The position numbers and the translations under genes are program-made. Positions 9,848-19,103 of a DNA stretch of 64,000 bases are shown here, piece after piece. Numbering within the stretch: the stretch's first letter is position 1; each line of letters begins with the position of its first letter. The notes beneath the pieces are model-generated. The model worked only from the letters and a program-made list of their open reading frames with translations. It had not been told where the DNA came from and searched no databases. The stretch is from Candidatus Heimdallarchaeota archaeon. Lineage in GTDB: Archaea; Asgardarchaeota; Heimdallarchaeia; Heimdallarchaeales; Kariarchaeaceae. The DNA is taken from the NCBI GenBank assembly GCA_026702845.1, contig JADCLS010000015.1:94442-158441 (forward strand). Reading direction: 5' to 3'.

Positions 9848-10579
9848 ATGCTTGATCAACCACAAGCCAAACATCGATTAAAATTCATCTTAATCGGTCA
9901 AGTCTCGTTCTGGGCACTTTTTGCAGTGATCACTCTTTTGTTTGGGGAGAATGAGATGGCCACAGCAATCAATCCTGGTTACGCTATGGATACTTCAGCA
10001 TGGCAATACACCATGATAAAATTGTATTCAGATACATTCTATGTAGTTGTGATTTCCATGCTTCTAATACCGATTATTACACTAAGTATGGAACGATTCA
10101 AACCTTACAGGAGAATTGCCCTTCAAACGTTCTATACCTTTATTTTTGCAGGTATATTCGTGGAGTTCCTAAAACCCATTGCTGATAGACCAAGACCCTT
10201 TCAGGAAGGTTCTGAAGTAAAAGACCAGATCAATAATTTCGGTGAGACCACAGATGAGGGCTCCATGCCTTCGGGGCATGTGGCTTACAGCGGTTCTGCT
10301 CTCGCACCAACTGCTGCATGGGTGGTTAAAAAAGTATTTTCGGTGCTTCTATTAGCTTATGGTGCATTTATGATGTACGTTAGAATGTTTATAGGAGTAC
10401 ATTTTGCCTATGATGTACTGGTTGGCAATATTATCACCATTGTGGCCATGACCCTCTCTTTTCTGCTATTCACCAAGATCTATCGAAATGGTGAGTTGAC
10501 ATCTAAACAGGAATGGATGATTTGGGGAGCTGGTTTGGTTATTATGCTCATTACCCAATTAACTTTGAGAGCATTGTAA
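9848..10579 (+). CDS. PAP2-superfamily membrane phosphatase
   Basis: This 243-residue protein has about six membrane helices and the three PAP2 motifs: KPIADRPRP (K-x6-RP), MPSGH, and RMFIGVHFAYD (R-x5-H-x3-D; the Ser normally before Arg is Val). Family members remove phosphate from lipid phosphates or isoprenyl diphosphates on the outer side of the membrane; in archaea a polyprenyl-diphosphate recycling role is plausible. A CTTTATTTA box about 27 bases before the ATG suggests a leaderless message. Substrate is not set by the sequence. Confidence 0.9.
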   Translation: MLDQPQAKHRLKFILIGQVSFWALFAVITLLFGENEMATAINPGYAMDTSAWQYTMIKLYSDTFYVVVISMLLIPIITLSMERFKPYRRIALQTFYTFIFAGIFVEFLKPIADRPRPFQEGSEVKDQINNFGETTDEGSMPSGHVAYSGSALAPTAAWVVKKVFSVLLLAYGAFMMYVRMFIGVHFAYDVLVGNIITIVAMTLSFLLFTKIYRNGELTSKQEWMIWGAGLVIMLITQLTLRAL

Positions 10580-10605
10580 TAAAATAACCAAAATAATATT
10601 GACAC

Positions 10606-11505
10606 TTATAATTCATTTATGATTGATTTGATAAAACCTGAATTCACTTCCTGTATGATTATTGGTCTATTTATTTTAAGTATATCATGTTTCTCCATCA
10701 GTAGGACGAGGAAGATCAAATAGACATAGTCATCATGTAAGGTTGTTGTGTAGTATATCAATTCCCTATTCGGATGCTTGATGGTGAATTCAATGATCTT
10801 ATACATCAGATTAACCTGATCCTTAGAGAGTTTAAGCTTGAATTTAGCATCATCAAGAGATTTGCTTCCAAGGGATAGAGTGATCTGCTTTGCAGTGAGA
10901 ATCAATTCCAAAATATTCACATCAAAGAATGTGGGCTCTCCCAAGCTCATCTCCTCGAAATATTTGAGTACCTCTACAAAATACCCCACATCATCAGGAG
11001 GGAGTATCTCAAGCACATTTACCAGTATTTTCATCCATTTCTCAGTATTTTGGGTGTATTCAATGGCCGATGGATAATAGTAAATTGTATAACCACCTAT
11101 CTCCGATTTGATTGTTGCTATTGCTTCTTCTGAGGGTTTGATTTGCCCTATCTTGATAGAGGTTTCTGTCCATTCATTGTATATATTTAATCGTAATTTC
11201 TTCTGAGCACTGATATGAGATAAGCGGATATTTTTCTGTTTGGGTGCTGAGGGTACAGGTAAAGCACTTAGCCTGCTACCATTGCTAATTTTCTTTACTG
11301 GATAGAGACTGACCTTCTCCACAGTTCTTACATTACTGTTTCTATCAATTTGTAAATTATATACTGATAGAGTACCTGTACTTGATCTATGAGTATCCGT
11401 ATAAGAAGATAATCCATTGTCATCAAAAGTATAGTCTGTGTATAATCTCCTAACCTGTGAACAACAATCACAGTGATAGGAGATGCTCTTGTGTTCCGAT
11501 TCCAT
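10606..11505 (-). CDS. unknown protein with N-terminal Cys pair
   Basis: The frame is open from 11586, but the ATG at 11505 is a better start: the preceding 27 codons are an odd hydrophobic/basic stretch from the AT-rich upstream region, and the next residues form a clear soluble protein of 299 residues. The N-terminus has YHCDCCSQVRRLY, which could bind a metal. A low-complexity middle (to about 110) is followed by a helical domain of about 190 residues with no motif that I recognise. It is convergent with the PAP2 gene. Function unknown. Confidence 0.6.
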   Translation of the reverse strand: MESEHKSISYHCDCCSQVRRLYTDYTFDDNGLSSYTDTHRSSTGTLSVYNLQIDRNSNVRTVEKVSLYPVKKISNGSRLSALPVPSAPKQKNIRLSHISAQKKLRLNIYNEWTETSIKIGQIKPSEEAIATIKSEIGGYTIYYYPSAIEYTQNTEKWMKILVNVLEILPPDDVGYFVEVLKYFEEMSLGEPTFFDVNILELILTAKQITLSLGSKSLDDAKFKLKLSKDQVNLMYKIIEFTIKHPNRELIYYTTTLHDDYVYLIFLVLLMEKHDILKINRPIIIQEVNSGFIKSIINEL

Positions 11506-11830
11506 GAAAGTAAAGTACATACATCTTATATAAAGCATTACATTTTTGCTGTTCCGAATTAATCTTAAAAGTATACTAAATGACAATATTACTATAAATA
11601 AATTTTTTTTTCAGATATTAAATCCAATAAATTACAATGACAGCTTTTCTCAATACATGCAATGGATTTTTGATTAATTATGATCGAAAAAATATGTCAG
11701 TTTTTGACCTATGCGAGATACAGCCTGAAACTCTTGTTTCCAGGAGGAACACTGATACTAGTATGTGCTGAGTCTAATTCAAATGGAATAATAATTGTAA
11801 AGTTACTTCTATTTAATTGAAAAAATAAAT

Positions 11831-12859
11831 TTATTCAGTTAATTTTGTTTTCTGTTCTGCTCTGTATTCTTCTAGTTGTGTACCATAGAGTAGACATCTT
11901 GCTGAATGACCAGGGCCAACAGTTACCATAATTGGTCGGATCTCAGAGCACTCAGGCATGGCTTGACCACAACGTGGATGGAATCTGCATCCAGAAGGTG
12001 GAGAAATCAGGTTAGGAATAGTCCCAGGAATGGTTACCAGTTCATCGGAACGCTTGGATTTTATTGAGGGAATAGCACCCAGAAGACCCTGGGTATAGGG
12101 ATGTTTTGCGTTCTTGAAGATAGTTAACACATCACCAAGTTCAACAATGTTACCTGCATACATGACGGCAACTCTATCACAATTACCTGCAATCACACCA
12201 ATGTCGTGAGTGATCAAAATAATTGACATTTTGAATTTTGTACGCAGTTCTTGCATGAGATCCAGTACCTGTGCCTGAATAGTCACATCCAGTGCAGTAG
12301 TTGGTTCATCAGCGATGAGTAAGTCGGGATTGCAGGATAATGCAAGAGCAATCATCACACGCTGTCTCATACCACCAGAGAATTGCCAGGGGTAATCACC
12401 AAGACGCTTGCTTGGATCTGGGATACCTACAAGCTCCAGTAGACGAATTGTGGTTATCTGAGCATCATGATCATTCAATCCCTGGTGCAGACGAATTGCC
12501 TCAGCAATTTGCTCACCAATGGTCAGAATGGGATTTAAGGAGGTCATCGGATCCTGGAAGACTACTGCTAGCTGATTACCTCTTAGGGTTCTCAACTCGG
12601 ATTCAGGCATATCAACAAGGCTTCGGCCCTTGTACTTAATATCACCTTTGATGATCTTTCCAGGAGGTTGGGGAATAAGTTTGAGAATACTCATAGCAGT
12701 AACGGTCTTTCCTGAACCAGACTCGCCTACTAATCCGAGTACCTCACCTTCATAAACTTCGAGAGTTACGCCATCGACGGCTTTGACTATTCCATCCTCA
12801 GTGTAGAAATACGTATGTAGATTGTCAATCTCTAATATTTTGGTCTGCTCTTCTGACAT
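11831..12859 (-). CDS. dppD: oligopeptide/dipeptide ABC transporter ATPase
   Basis: The 342-residue product matches DppD/OppD in length and plan: Walker [14 protein letters not shown], signature [15 protein letters not shown], Walker [16 protein letters not shown]-loop ITHD, and the C-terminal oligo_HPY-type segment with CRFHPRC. It energises import of peptides, or in some archaea of sugars. A GAGGAT site precedes the ATG. It stands alone: no DppF or adjoining permease. The only other transporter parts in the window are the binding protein near 31.7 kb and a fused permease near 62 kb, so it may serve a permease encoded elsewhere. Confidence 0.9.
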   Translation of the reverse strand: MSEEQTKILEIDNLHTYFYTEDGIVKAVDGVTLEVYEGEVLGLVGESGSGKTVTAMSILKLIPQPPGKIIKGDIKYKGRSLVDMPESELRTLRGNQLAVVFQDPMTSLNPILTIGEQIAEAIRLHQGLNDHDAQITTIRLLELVGIPDPSKRLGDYPWQFSGGMRQRVMIALALSCNPDLLIADEPTTALDVTIQAQVLDLMQELRTKFKMSIILITHDIGVIAGNCDRVAVMYAGNIVELGDVLTIFKNAKHPYTQGLLGAIPSIKSKRSDELVTIPGTIPNLISPPSGCRFHPRCGQAMPECSEIRPIMVTVGPGHSARCLLYGTQLEEYRAEQKTKLTE

Positions 12860-13096
12860 GTATTATAATCCTCTGAAATCGTTCTAAATTGCAATTTCCT
12901 TTAGATAGTTATAAGGGCAATGATGTATTCTGTTTAGATAACAATTTTTTAGAAAACAAACTAAACTAAGATTTATAAAAAAGTAAAATTCAAACATAGG
13001 TATAAAATACCAAAAAAATAGATGCACGTTGGCGGGAATTCTATTTTTCTATCAATTTACTGAATTTTATATTCAATAAATGGAAATTACTTAAAA
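12860..13096. other. AT-rich intergenic region
   Basis: This gap contains the upstream region of the ATPase gene on the minus strand and AT-rich sequence without a gene that I can support. It ends in a tandem repeat next to the 3' end of the following gene. Confidence 0.3.
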
Positions 13097-13150
13097 ATTT
13101 TCTTTATTTAAATGTTAAATATAATAATTTTCTTTATTTAAATGTTAAAT
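13097..13150. repeat. 30-bp tandem repeat, 1.8 copies
   Basis: The unit ATTTTCTTTATTTAAATGTT plus AAATATAATA occurs from 13097 and again from 13127; the second copy stops after 24 bases. A third partial TGTTAAAT follows and runs into the stop codon of the gene ending at 13152. It looks like slippage at the gene's 3' end and may act as a T-rich terminator region on the minus strand. Confidence 0.7.
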
Positions 13151-13151
13151 G

Positions 13152-13829
13152 TTAAATATCATTTGCAGAGATCCATCTTTTGGTATATTTGGATTCATTA
13201 TTTCCGATTTTTATTGTGTCAAAATTAGCACCATCTATAAAATAAGAAACAAAGAATGAAGTTTTTATCATATCTATTAAAGATAGTGAAAAATCTGTAT
13301 CAATTTTACTTTTCTTTCTAAGGTAAATGTATATATTCTTTCTCGGCTCCTTTAATTCACTAATAATTTCAACAAATTGATCTTGTGAAATGTTCAACTC
13401 AATTGTAATATGTCTCAGGTCGCGCATTTTATGGATAACATCTTTTGAATTAATAATATGATCTGCAACATTCTCGTCAGTACCATTTTCACATCGAATG
13501 GAAAGCTCAGTAATTCTTGCAGAAGAAAAACAATCTGGGAGAAGATCATCGAGATCAGTCAAAGTCAGTGTAAAACCAGAAGATTCAGTTACAAGATGTC
13601 TGCATTTCAAAGCTAAATTGATGTATTTTGGGATTATACAACTCAATTTAGGCTGGTTATGATTGAACGATGTAAAACTGTAAACATCCCTTAAATCCTC
13701 CTCCTTCAGATTATATAATTCCTTGTATTCATCTTCCAGAGCTCTCAAATCCTTTGTATTCTTAAATCCTATAAGATCAGAACCAATATAACTAATTCCC
13801 GGCTTCCGTTGAGGTCCGAACAGAGTCAT
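13152..13829 (-). CDS. unknown protein, degenerate LRR-like; intact paralogue of 16920-17228
   Basis: The product has 225 residues. The C-terminal 130 residues alternate short beta strands and helices (ITELSIRCENG, MRDLRHITIEL, KNIYIYLRKK), which recalls LRR-like architecture without the consensus. Its last 90 residues are paralogous to the truncated gene at 16920-17228 (shared MRDLRHITIEL, IGNN-SKYT-RWISA), and 56 bases (13399-13454) are identical to 17173-17228. It lies just downstream of another unknown gene in the same direction. No function can be assigned. Confidence 0.6.
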   Translation of the reverse strand: MTLFGPQRKPGISYIGSDLIGFKNTKDLRALEDEYKELYNLKEEDLRDVYSFTSFNHNQPKLSCIIPKYINLALKCRHLVTESSGFTLTLTDLDDLLPDCFSSARITELSIRCENGTDENVADHIINSKDVIHKMRDLRHITIELNISQDQFVEIISELKEPRKNIYIYLRKKSKIDTDFSLSLIDMIKTSFFVSYFIDGANFDTIKIGNNESKYTKRWISANDI

Positions 13830-13912
13830 AATTATTCATTGTTACTTTAAGTATAAGAATCTTTCTGAACCCAGTGAGTCCAATGAATCATTAATTTTAT
13901 GAATTGAGCGGA

Positions 13913-14389
13913 TTATATCCCGATTCTGATCAGGTAATAATCTATAATTGCAGTACTAACAGGTGAATACCTATACATTGAGGCCTGATTAAGATAGTAC
14001 TCTCTCATAGAGGCCCCAAACCATTTTATTGGTAGTTTCGATGTAGAATCCTGTCTAGTGATAAAATTGACAATCTTCCCTATGAAGTCAATCTGACAGA
14101 CCTCGGGATTAGATGATGATATCGCATTACAAAGGGTATTATAATATCTAGATGCCTGCAGAGATCCAAACATCTCAACCAGATCCTTATTTGTGTACTC
14201 CATTACTGATTTATATGATTTTTTGGTGATATCAGCCTCACCAGCATCCTCAAACACCATGAAATTCCCTAGTAGGTGATTAAATTGCTTGATACTTACA
14301 GGATCATCAGCTGAACCAGAGATTTTGAACAAGAGTCGTCCATCTGGATAAGAACTAGATTTCTTGATTAACTGGGTAAAGGAGAACAA
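13913..14389 (-). CDS. unknown protein, possibly N-terminally truncated
   Basis: A 158-residue soluble helical protein, not recognised. The listed start is TTG; there is no ATG or GTG between it and the upstream in-frame stop about 13 codons away, and no clear ribosome site. The visible frame may therefore be the C-terminal part of a decayed gene. It lies between the LRR gene and the unknown gene at 13152-13829 in the same direction, within a rearranged accessory block. Confidence 0.45.
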   Translation of the reverse strand: MFSFTQLIKKSSSYPDGRLLFKISGSADDPVSIKQFNHLLGNFMVFEDAGEADITKKSYKSVMEYTNKDLVEMFGSLQASRYYNTLCNAISSSNPEVCQIDFIGKIVNFITRQDSTSKLPIKWFGASMREYYLNQASMYRYSPVSTAIIDYYLIRIGI

Positions 14390-14558
14390 TTCATCATTTT
14401 TTACATGCTTTGGCTTAACGAGATGTCATTGTCTCTCATCACCCAATTAATGACAAAAAGACAATTTTTCCGATCTTATAAATTTATAGCAATTAGGAGT
14501 TTTTTGATAAATTTCGGTCACTCTGTAGCGATAGAAGAGATTTAAATAGATCTCTCTT

Positions 14559-16385
14559 TTAAATTTTCTTACTTTTGTTTTGTATTATCCAAGTTTTTTG
14601 TGAAATTGTTAATTTCAATGGGTTTAGTTGAAAGTATAGATATTTCAATTTTTCAAGTTTAATTATGCTTTCAGGCAGAGAATTGAGTTGGTTCTTTTGG
14701 ACTGCTAATTTCTCAAGGTTAGTCAAATTCCCAATATTGACTGGTAAAGAAGTGAGTTTATTACTATGTAGTTCTAATGCTTTAAGGTTTGAAAGATTAC
14801 TAATACTGTAAGGAAGAGAAATTATATTATTATCTGATAGAATAAGATATCTTAGTTGCACTAAGTTACCAATGCTATTTGGAAGAGAAATGAGTTTATT
14901 TCGGCGAAGATTAAGATCTTCTAGTTTGGTAAGATTTCCTATACTCTCTGGAAGAGACTTGAGATTATTATCTTTCAATTCTAATCTCTTAAGGTTTGAC
15001 AGATTACCGATACTTTCAGGTAGAAAAAGAAGATCGTTATTAGAGAGAATAAGATTTGGTAGATTCACTAAATAACCGATGCTTTCTGGAAGAATATTAC
15101 CAGAGACGTAGAGGTTTAATTTTTCTAAGTTTTCTAGTTTTGATAAGACTCGTAGGTCAGTATATTCATCAATCGATAGATCCAAAGCCCTAAGATTAGA
15201 TAATTCTCCAATTGTTTCAGGCAGAGGACAAATTCTATTATAACTTAAATATAATGTCCTGAGATTTTGCAATGAAAAGTTCTCTGGTAATGAAATTAAT
15301 TTATTATGATTTAAATGAAGTGTTGAGAGTCTTAGATTCCCTATACTATCAGGAAGTGTTAATAATTCATTATCGCCTAAATTAAGTAGTGATAGGTTGA
15401 TTAACGCCCCTATACTCTCTGGTAGAGACCTTAAATAATTACCTTCTAAATCTAAATTTTTGAGATTGATTAATTTCCCTATATCCGGTATAGTCGTTAA
15501 ATCATTAAATTGTAATTCTAGATTCTGAAGGTTAACAAGATTTCCAATACTATCAGGAAGAGACTTGAGTCCATTACCACTCAAATTTAGTTGTTGAAGA
15601 TTAACTAAATTACCTATACTCTTAGGTATTGACTTGAACTGATTATCTTGTAATTCTAATATCTCAAGATTGATAAGATTTCCAATACTATCAGGAAGAT
15701 AATCGAGTTCATTAGCAATGACCAATTTCTGTAGATTGACTAATTTACCAATACTATCTGGTATTATTTCAATATAATGATCTGATAAATCCAGCCTGTA
15801 CACATGTAAGTTCTCTACGAAAATATCTTTATATAATTCAAATTTCCTTTCTTCATAACCTGATCTCAAGCTTTTTAGAATTCTTATTTCCTCGTTACAC
15901 AAAATAATATATTTTTTCTCCAATTTACTTAACAAGGACTGATTTTTCAATTTAAGGATACTAGATGGTAGAAAATTGAGATCATAATTATTTTCAAGAA
16001 TAAGCTCTTTCAATTCTGTCAGATTACCAATACTCTCTGGCAAAGAATCAAGTTTGTTTCCATGTAGGTCTAGTTTCTGTAGAAGAACTAATTTTCCGAT
16101 ACTCTCTGGTAAAGAGTTTAGATCACTTTCACTAATATCCAAATCTACAAGAGTCTCCACTTCAGATAAAACAGTGAGATCAGTATTTTCAGTTATTTTT
16201 AGTTTCAGAGATTGTATGGGTAGCAATGACAGGGTCTTAGGAAGTATTTCAATTATCGGCCCCTTAAAATGTAATTTTTGAGAATTTTCATTATAATCAA
16301 TCTGTAAATCTTGACCTAATACCTTTAACTCAAAAACTAATCGATTATAGATTTCTTCAATTCCCATCTTTATATTACCACCCAT
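14559..16385 (-). CDS. leucine-rich repeat protein, about 20 repeats
   Basis: The 608-residue product is almost wholly LRRs of 23 residues of the consensus LxxLxLxxNxLxxLPxSIGNL (for example LDLHGNKLDSLPESIGNLTE), from about residue 35 to the end. A non-repeat linker with KKYIILCNEEIRILKSLRSG interrupts them near 150-185. There is no signal peptide, membrane helix, kinase, GTPase or ROC domain, so it is likely a cytoplasmic binding scaffold. The start may be ATG at 16385 or 16367. The gene lies between two perfect 56-bp direct repeats (13399-13454 and 17173-17228) in an IS-bearing region. Such LRR arrays are common in Asgard genomes and in some bacteria. Confidence 0.9.
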   Translation of the reverse strand: MGGNIKMGIEEIYNRLVFELKVLGQDLQIDYNENSQKLHFKGPIIEILPKTLSLLPIQSLKLKITENTDLTVLSEVETLVDLDISESDLNSLPESIGKLVLLQKLDLHGNKLDSLPESIGNLTELKELILENNYDLNFLPSSILKLKNQSLLSKLEKKYIILCNEEIRILKSLRSGYEERKFELYKDIFVENLHVYRLDLSDHYIEIIPDSIGKLVNLQKLVIANELDYLPDSIGNLINLEILELQDNQFKSIPKSIGNLVNLQQLNLSGNGLKSLPDSIGNLVNLQNLELQFNDLTTIPDIGKLINLKNLDLEGNYLRSLPESIGALINLSLLNLGDNELLTLPDSIGNLRLSTLHLNHNKLISLPENFSLQNLRTLYLSYNRICPLPETIGELSNLRALDLSIDEYTDLRVLSKLENLEKLNLYVSGNILPESIGYLVNLPNLILSNNDLLFLPESIGNLSNLKRLELKDNNLKSLPESIGNLTKLEDLNLRRNKLISLPNSIGNLVQLRYLILSDNNIISLPYSISNLSNLKALELHSNKLTSLPVNIGNLTNLEKLAVQKNQLNSLPESIIKLEKLKYLYFQLNPLKLTISQKTWIIQNKSKKI

Positions 16386-16642
16386 TTAGAAATTATATCA
16401 TTTGCTGTTATTTGCTGTATATTATGACAATTTTTGCTGGTGGTATCTTTCTTCTATGTTACGAAAGAGAAAATTATAGTTTGCTATTAGTTTAATTTTC
16501 CTAACTGTTAACAATTAATTAGTTTAAAAGAGAAATATCTTAGTAATTTTATTAGAGAGATGTCTTCTCTCCATCACCCCAGTCAAAGTACTTGTCCTGT
16601 TGTAGTAACTACACCTCGAATTTACTACCATAGTGTATGTGA
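16386..16642. other. intergenic region upstream of the LRR gene
   Basis: AT-rich sequence with the upstream region of the LRR gene. I see no gene here. Confidence 0.3.
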
Positions 16643-16870
16643 TCATTGTTGAATATCTGGTAGATATTCGGGATTAAAGGAGAATGACGCTCGCATAATA
16701 AAAATGATCTCTGGTCTATCTCCAAATAGATATTCGCTATTCAGCAGAGAAACTAGGCTCTTCTCCCTCAAATGGATTCTCCAGATTGCATTTATTGCAA
16801 TGCCATTTAGGATTGAGTGGTTGGAATCTTTAATGGAGATGTTAAGTAAGTGATTGATAAACCTCAACAA
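16643..16870 (-). CDS. short unknown ORF, possible gene fragment
   Basis: A 75-codon frame with ATG start lying just downstream of the truncated paralogue at 16920-17228. It has no recognised motif and no clear ribosome site. It may be a remnant of a gene from the same accessory block, or a chance frame. Confidence 0.25.
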   Translation of the reverse strand: MLRFINHLLNISIKDSNHSILNGIAINAIWRIHLREKSLVSLLNSEYLFGDRPEIIFIMRASFSFNPEYLPDIQQ

Positions 16871-16919
16871 TGCGTCTCTCTTCCATAGTACTATGCTGAA
16901 AAATTATTAATTATAATGG

Positions 16920-17228
16920 TTAAATTTCTTTAGCAGAAGCAGATATCCATCTTGCTGTATATTTTGACTTATTATTCCCAATCTTTACTGTATCTAAATT
17001 GGAAGCTTGAAGATCATAAAAAATTGGATAATCATTTTGAATACTCTCGATTAGTGACATTGTGTACCCTGTGTCGGCTTTCTCAGATTTTCGAATATCT
17101 AAATAAATGTTAATTTTTGGAATTTTCAATGATCTAACCAAATCAATGACTTTCTGTTCTGATATCCTTAATTCAATTGTAATATGTCTCAGGTCGCGCA
17201 TTTTATGGATAACATCTTTTGAATTAAT
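16920..17228 (-). pseudogene. truncated paralogue of 13152-13829, cut at the IS66 end
   Basis: Only the last 90-100 codons remain. They match the C-terminus of the protein at 13152-13829. The coding frame is open to position 17228, exactly where the IS66 element begins. The last 56 bases before that boundary (17173-17228) are identical to the intact gene. The expected 5' half is not found on the far side of the element, so it was lost together with the insertion. The frame has an internal ATG at 17201 that could in principle start a 93-residue peptide. Confidence 0.8.
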
Positions 17229-18751
17229 GTACTTGTTTACCCCGCTAACCTAACTTCTACTACTTAATATTCTCAAAATCTCATCGTAGGGATTATCTCC
17301 TCTCAGATTCCATGTCTCAAACATGGTGGCAAACCGTTCCAGGGTTTGCTTGCCTCGGTCAGAGGCAACAAAACCTCTGATCTTGCGATGTATAACTAAT
17401 GGGCGTAGACATCGCTCTGCATGGTTATTTGTCAGTGGCAATTCTGGCTGCTGAAGTGCTCTGAGAAGATCACTTTTGGCATTTGATAATTTCCTGCCAA
17501 ATGATTGTACATCCTCTCTGCAGTCTGATGAGATCAATTCTATGATCTCCTCAAGTTCTATTAATGCATCATGCCAGATGATTGGATTCCTTGATTCTGG
17601 TCTCATCTCTTTGAACCTGGAGATCTTATGGAATAGTGCTGAGAATTGTTCATGAGCTGCATCCATCACCCCTCCACGTCTTGTGGCTAGATCTCGACTC
17701 TCACGTATCACATGTGCCCAGCATCGCTGTTTTCTGGGAAAGAAGTTGTATGCACTCCAGCCATCGACGATGGCTGTTGTCCCTCCTGGATCTGGTGACC
17801 AGATCTCTTTCAACTCATCTGAACTTCTTCCATTCCTGAACTCATAATACACCTCATGTGGTGTGGAGAAGCTCCAGATCCAGTCTATCTCCCGTTTATC
17901 TATATTGCTAACATATCCTGTCTCATCTATGTGTACAATATCCTGATTCTCGATGATTCCTTTGATTTTATTGACTGGTTCTTCCAGATTATCTGCAACG
18001 ATCATCAGACAGTTGCTAATGGTTGATGCTGAGAACTCGTATCCTGTCAGGGCATCTAAAATGGATGAGATACCTCTCAGAGGTATCCTACCCTTGTAGA
18101 ACAAGAGAGACAAGAAAGAAGCCAGTTTCGCTCCGAAAACAGATCCTTTCACCTCCTGCTTGTCACTGCTACTTATCTCACCACAACAACTGCATCTTGC
18201 CTCGTAGACATGATGTGTTGTGATATCTACGGTAATCTGCCTGGGAAGATCCACTGTCTGGTAACTGTAGATATGACGTTGGTCATTCAAATCCAGTGTT
18301 CCGTGACAATTATGGCACTCAGACACTAAATCATGGCTTTCCTTGTTTGATTCAAGAACCAGGGTGGAACCCTCATGACCCTTCTTTCTCCCCTTTCGCT
18401 TTCTGGGATTGGTTTTTGCCTTTCCTGATGGTTTTCTTTCTTGTTTAACCTTCTTGAACACTGGTTTGCTTGACGAGGGACTATTCGGTCCCTCATACAG
18501 CCTCAATCGATTTTCCAACTCAAGATTCTGTTTCTTGAGTTGCTTAATCTCAACCTTCGCAGAAGCCAATTCTGATTCTATTCTGTCCAGTCGTGTATTC
18601 AACTTATTGATGAGTTCCTTGTCACTGGACATGCAAATACTCATTTACAGCCATGATTCTAAAGCTTTTTCCTTACTTAAGAGATCATCTAGAATATTCG
18701 GATTTTTATTGTGGAAAAACACGAAAATTTTCTAGGGGGCTAAACAAGTAC
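17229..18751 (-). mobile_element. complete IS66-family element, single transposase
   Basis: The 1523-bp element is bounded by 19-bp terminal inverted repeats with two mismatches: left GTACTTGTTTACCCCGCTA, right (reverse complement) GTACTTGTTTAGCCCCCTA. It carries only the transposase gene, like short members of the IS66 family that lack tnpA and tnpB. The flanks (GAATTAAT left, CGGTAAAC right) do not form the 8-bp target duplication expected for the family, so a deletion or recombination followed insertion. The right flank GGTAAACAAAGTA resembles the element end itself. A fragment of the same element lies at 60842-61301 in the opposite orientation. Confidence 0.9.
17250..18644 (-). CDS. tnpC: IS66-family transposase (TnpC type)
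   Basis: This 464-residue transposase has an N-terminal coiled coil (about 8-50), a basic linker rich in Lys/Arg, a zinc finger-like segment (CHNCHGTLDL and later CSCC), and the DDE catalytic core with VHIDETGYV, AIVDGWSAYNFF and NNHAERCLRPLV supplying the two Asp and the Glu. The conserved C-terminal KIRGFVASDRGKQTLERF is present. The frame is intact, so it may be active. There is no accessory IS66 gene in the element. Confidence 0.95.
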   Translation of the reverse strand: MSICMSSDKELINKLNTRLDRIESELASAKVEIKQLKKQNLELENRLRLYEGPNSPSSSKPVFKKVKQERKPSGKAKTNPRKRKGRKKGHEGSTLVLESNKESHDLVSECHNCHGTLDLNDQRHIYSYQTVDLPRQITVDITTHHVYEARCSCCGEISSSDKQEVKGSVFGAKLASFLSLLFYKGRIPLRGISSILDALTGYEFSASTISNCLMIVADNLEEPVNKIKGIIENQDIVHIDETGYVSNIDKREIDWIWSFSTPHEVYYEFRNGRSSDELKEIWSPDPGGTTAIVDGWSAYNFFPRKQRCWAHVIRESRDLATRRGGVMDAAHEQFSALFHKISRFKEMRPESRNPIIWHDALIELEEIIELISSDCREDVQSFGRKLSNAKSDLLRALQQPELPLTNNHAERCLRPLVIHRKIRGFVASDRGKQTLERFATMFETWNLRGDNPYDEILRILSSRS

Positions 18752-18818
18752 CGGTAAACAAAGTATTTTATAAATAGCAGTAGAATGTATAATTTTCTCT
18801 TAGAGTTATCTCATCTAT

Positions 18819-19091
18819 TTATCCAAATGCTGGGAATAATGCAATAGGTCCTGCAATTGCCAATGGTATGAGAAATACTATAGCCACCAGTAATGATGGT
18901 TTGGATTCATATTTCACATGCATATAGAAACTAACCACTGTTCCTGCTTTTACTAGTGCCATGAACAGCAGAATGAATAATGAAGCAGGTCCTGTGGCCA
19001 TTACTTGGCCCACTGCAATCTCAACAATGGTGAGCACTGCCAAAAAGATCAGTACAGGTACGTAGGGTCGTTTGGGATGTTCTTCTGTCAT
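18819..19091 (-). CDS. cytochrome c oxidase subunit IV (prokaryotic type)
   Basis: A 90-residue protein with three membrane helices and the family segment VKAGTVVSFYMHVKYE. It is the small fourth subunit of bacterial/archaeal heme-copper oxidases, which helps assembly of subunit I. A strong AAGGAGG site lies before the ATG, 12 bases after the stop of subunit III, and it ends the four-gene cox operon. Confidence 0.9.
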   Translation of the reverse strand: MTEEHPKRPYVPVLIFLAVLTIVEIAVGQVMATGPASLFILLFMALVKAGTVVSFYMHVKYESKPSLLVAIVFLIPLAIAGPIALFPAFG

Positions 19092-19103
19092 AATTTTTCC
19101 TCC

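Noticed and set aside
14559..16385. CRISPR-like regular repeats
   Set aside because: The 69-base periodicity comes from LRR codons with a full open frame and no spacer-repeat structure.
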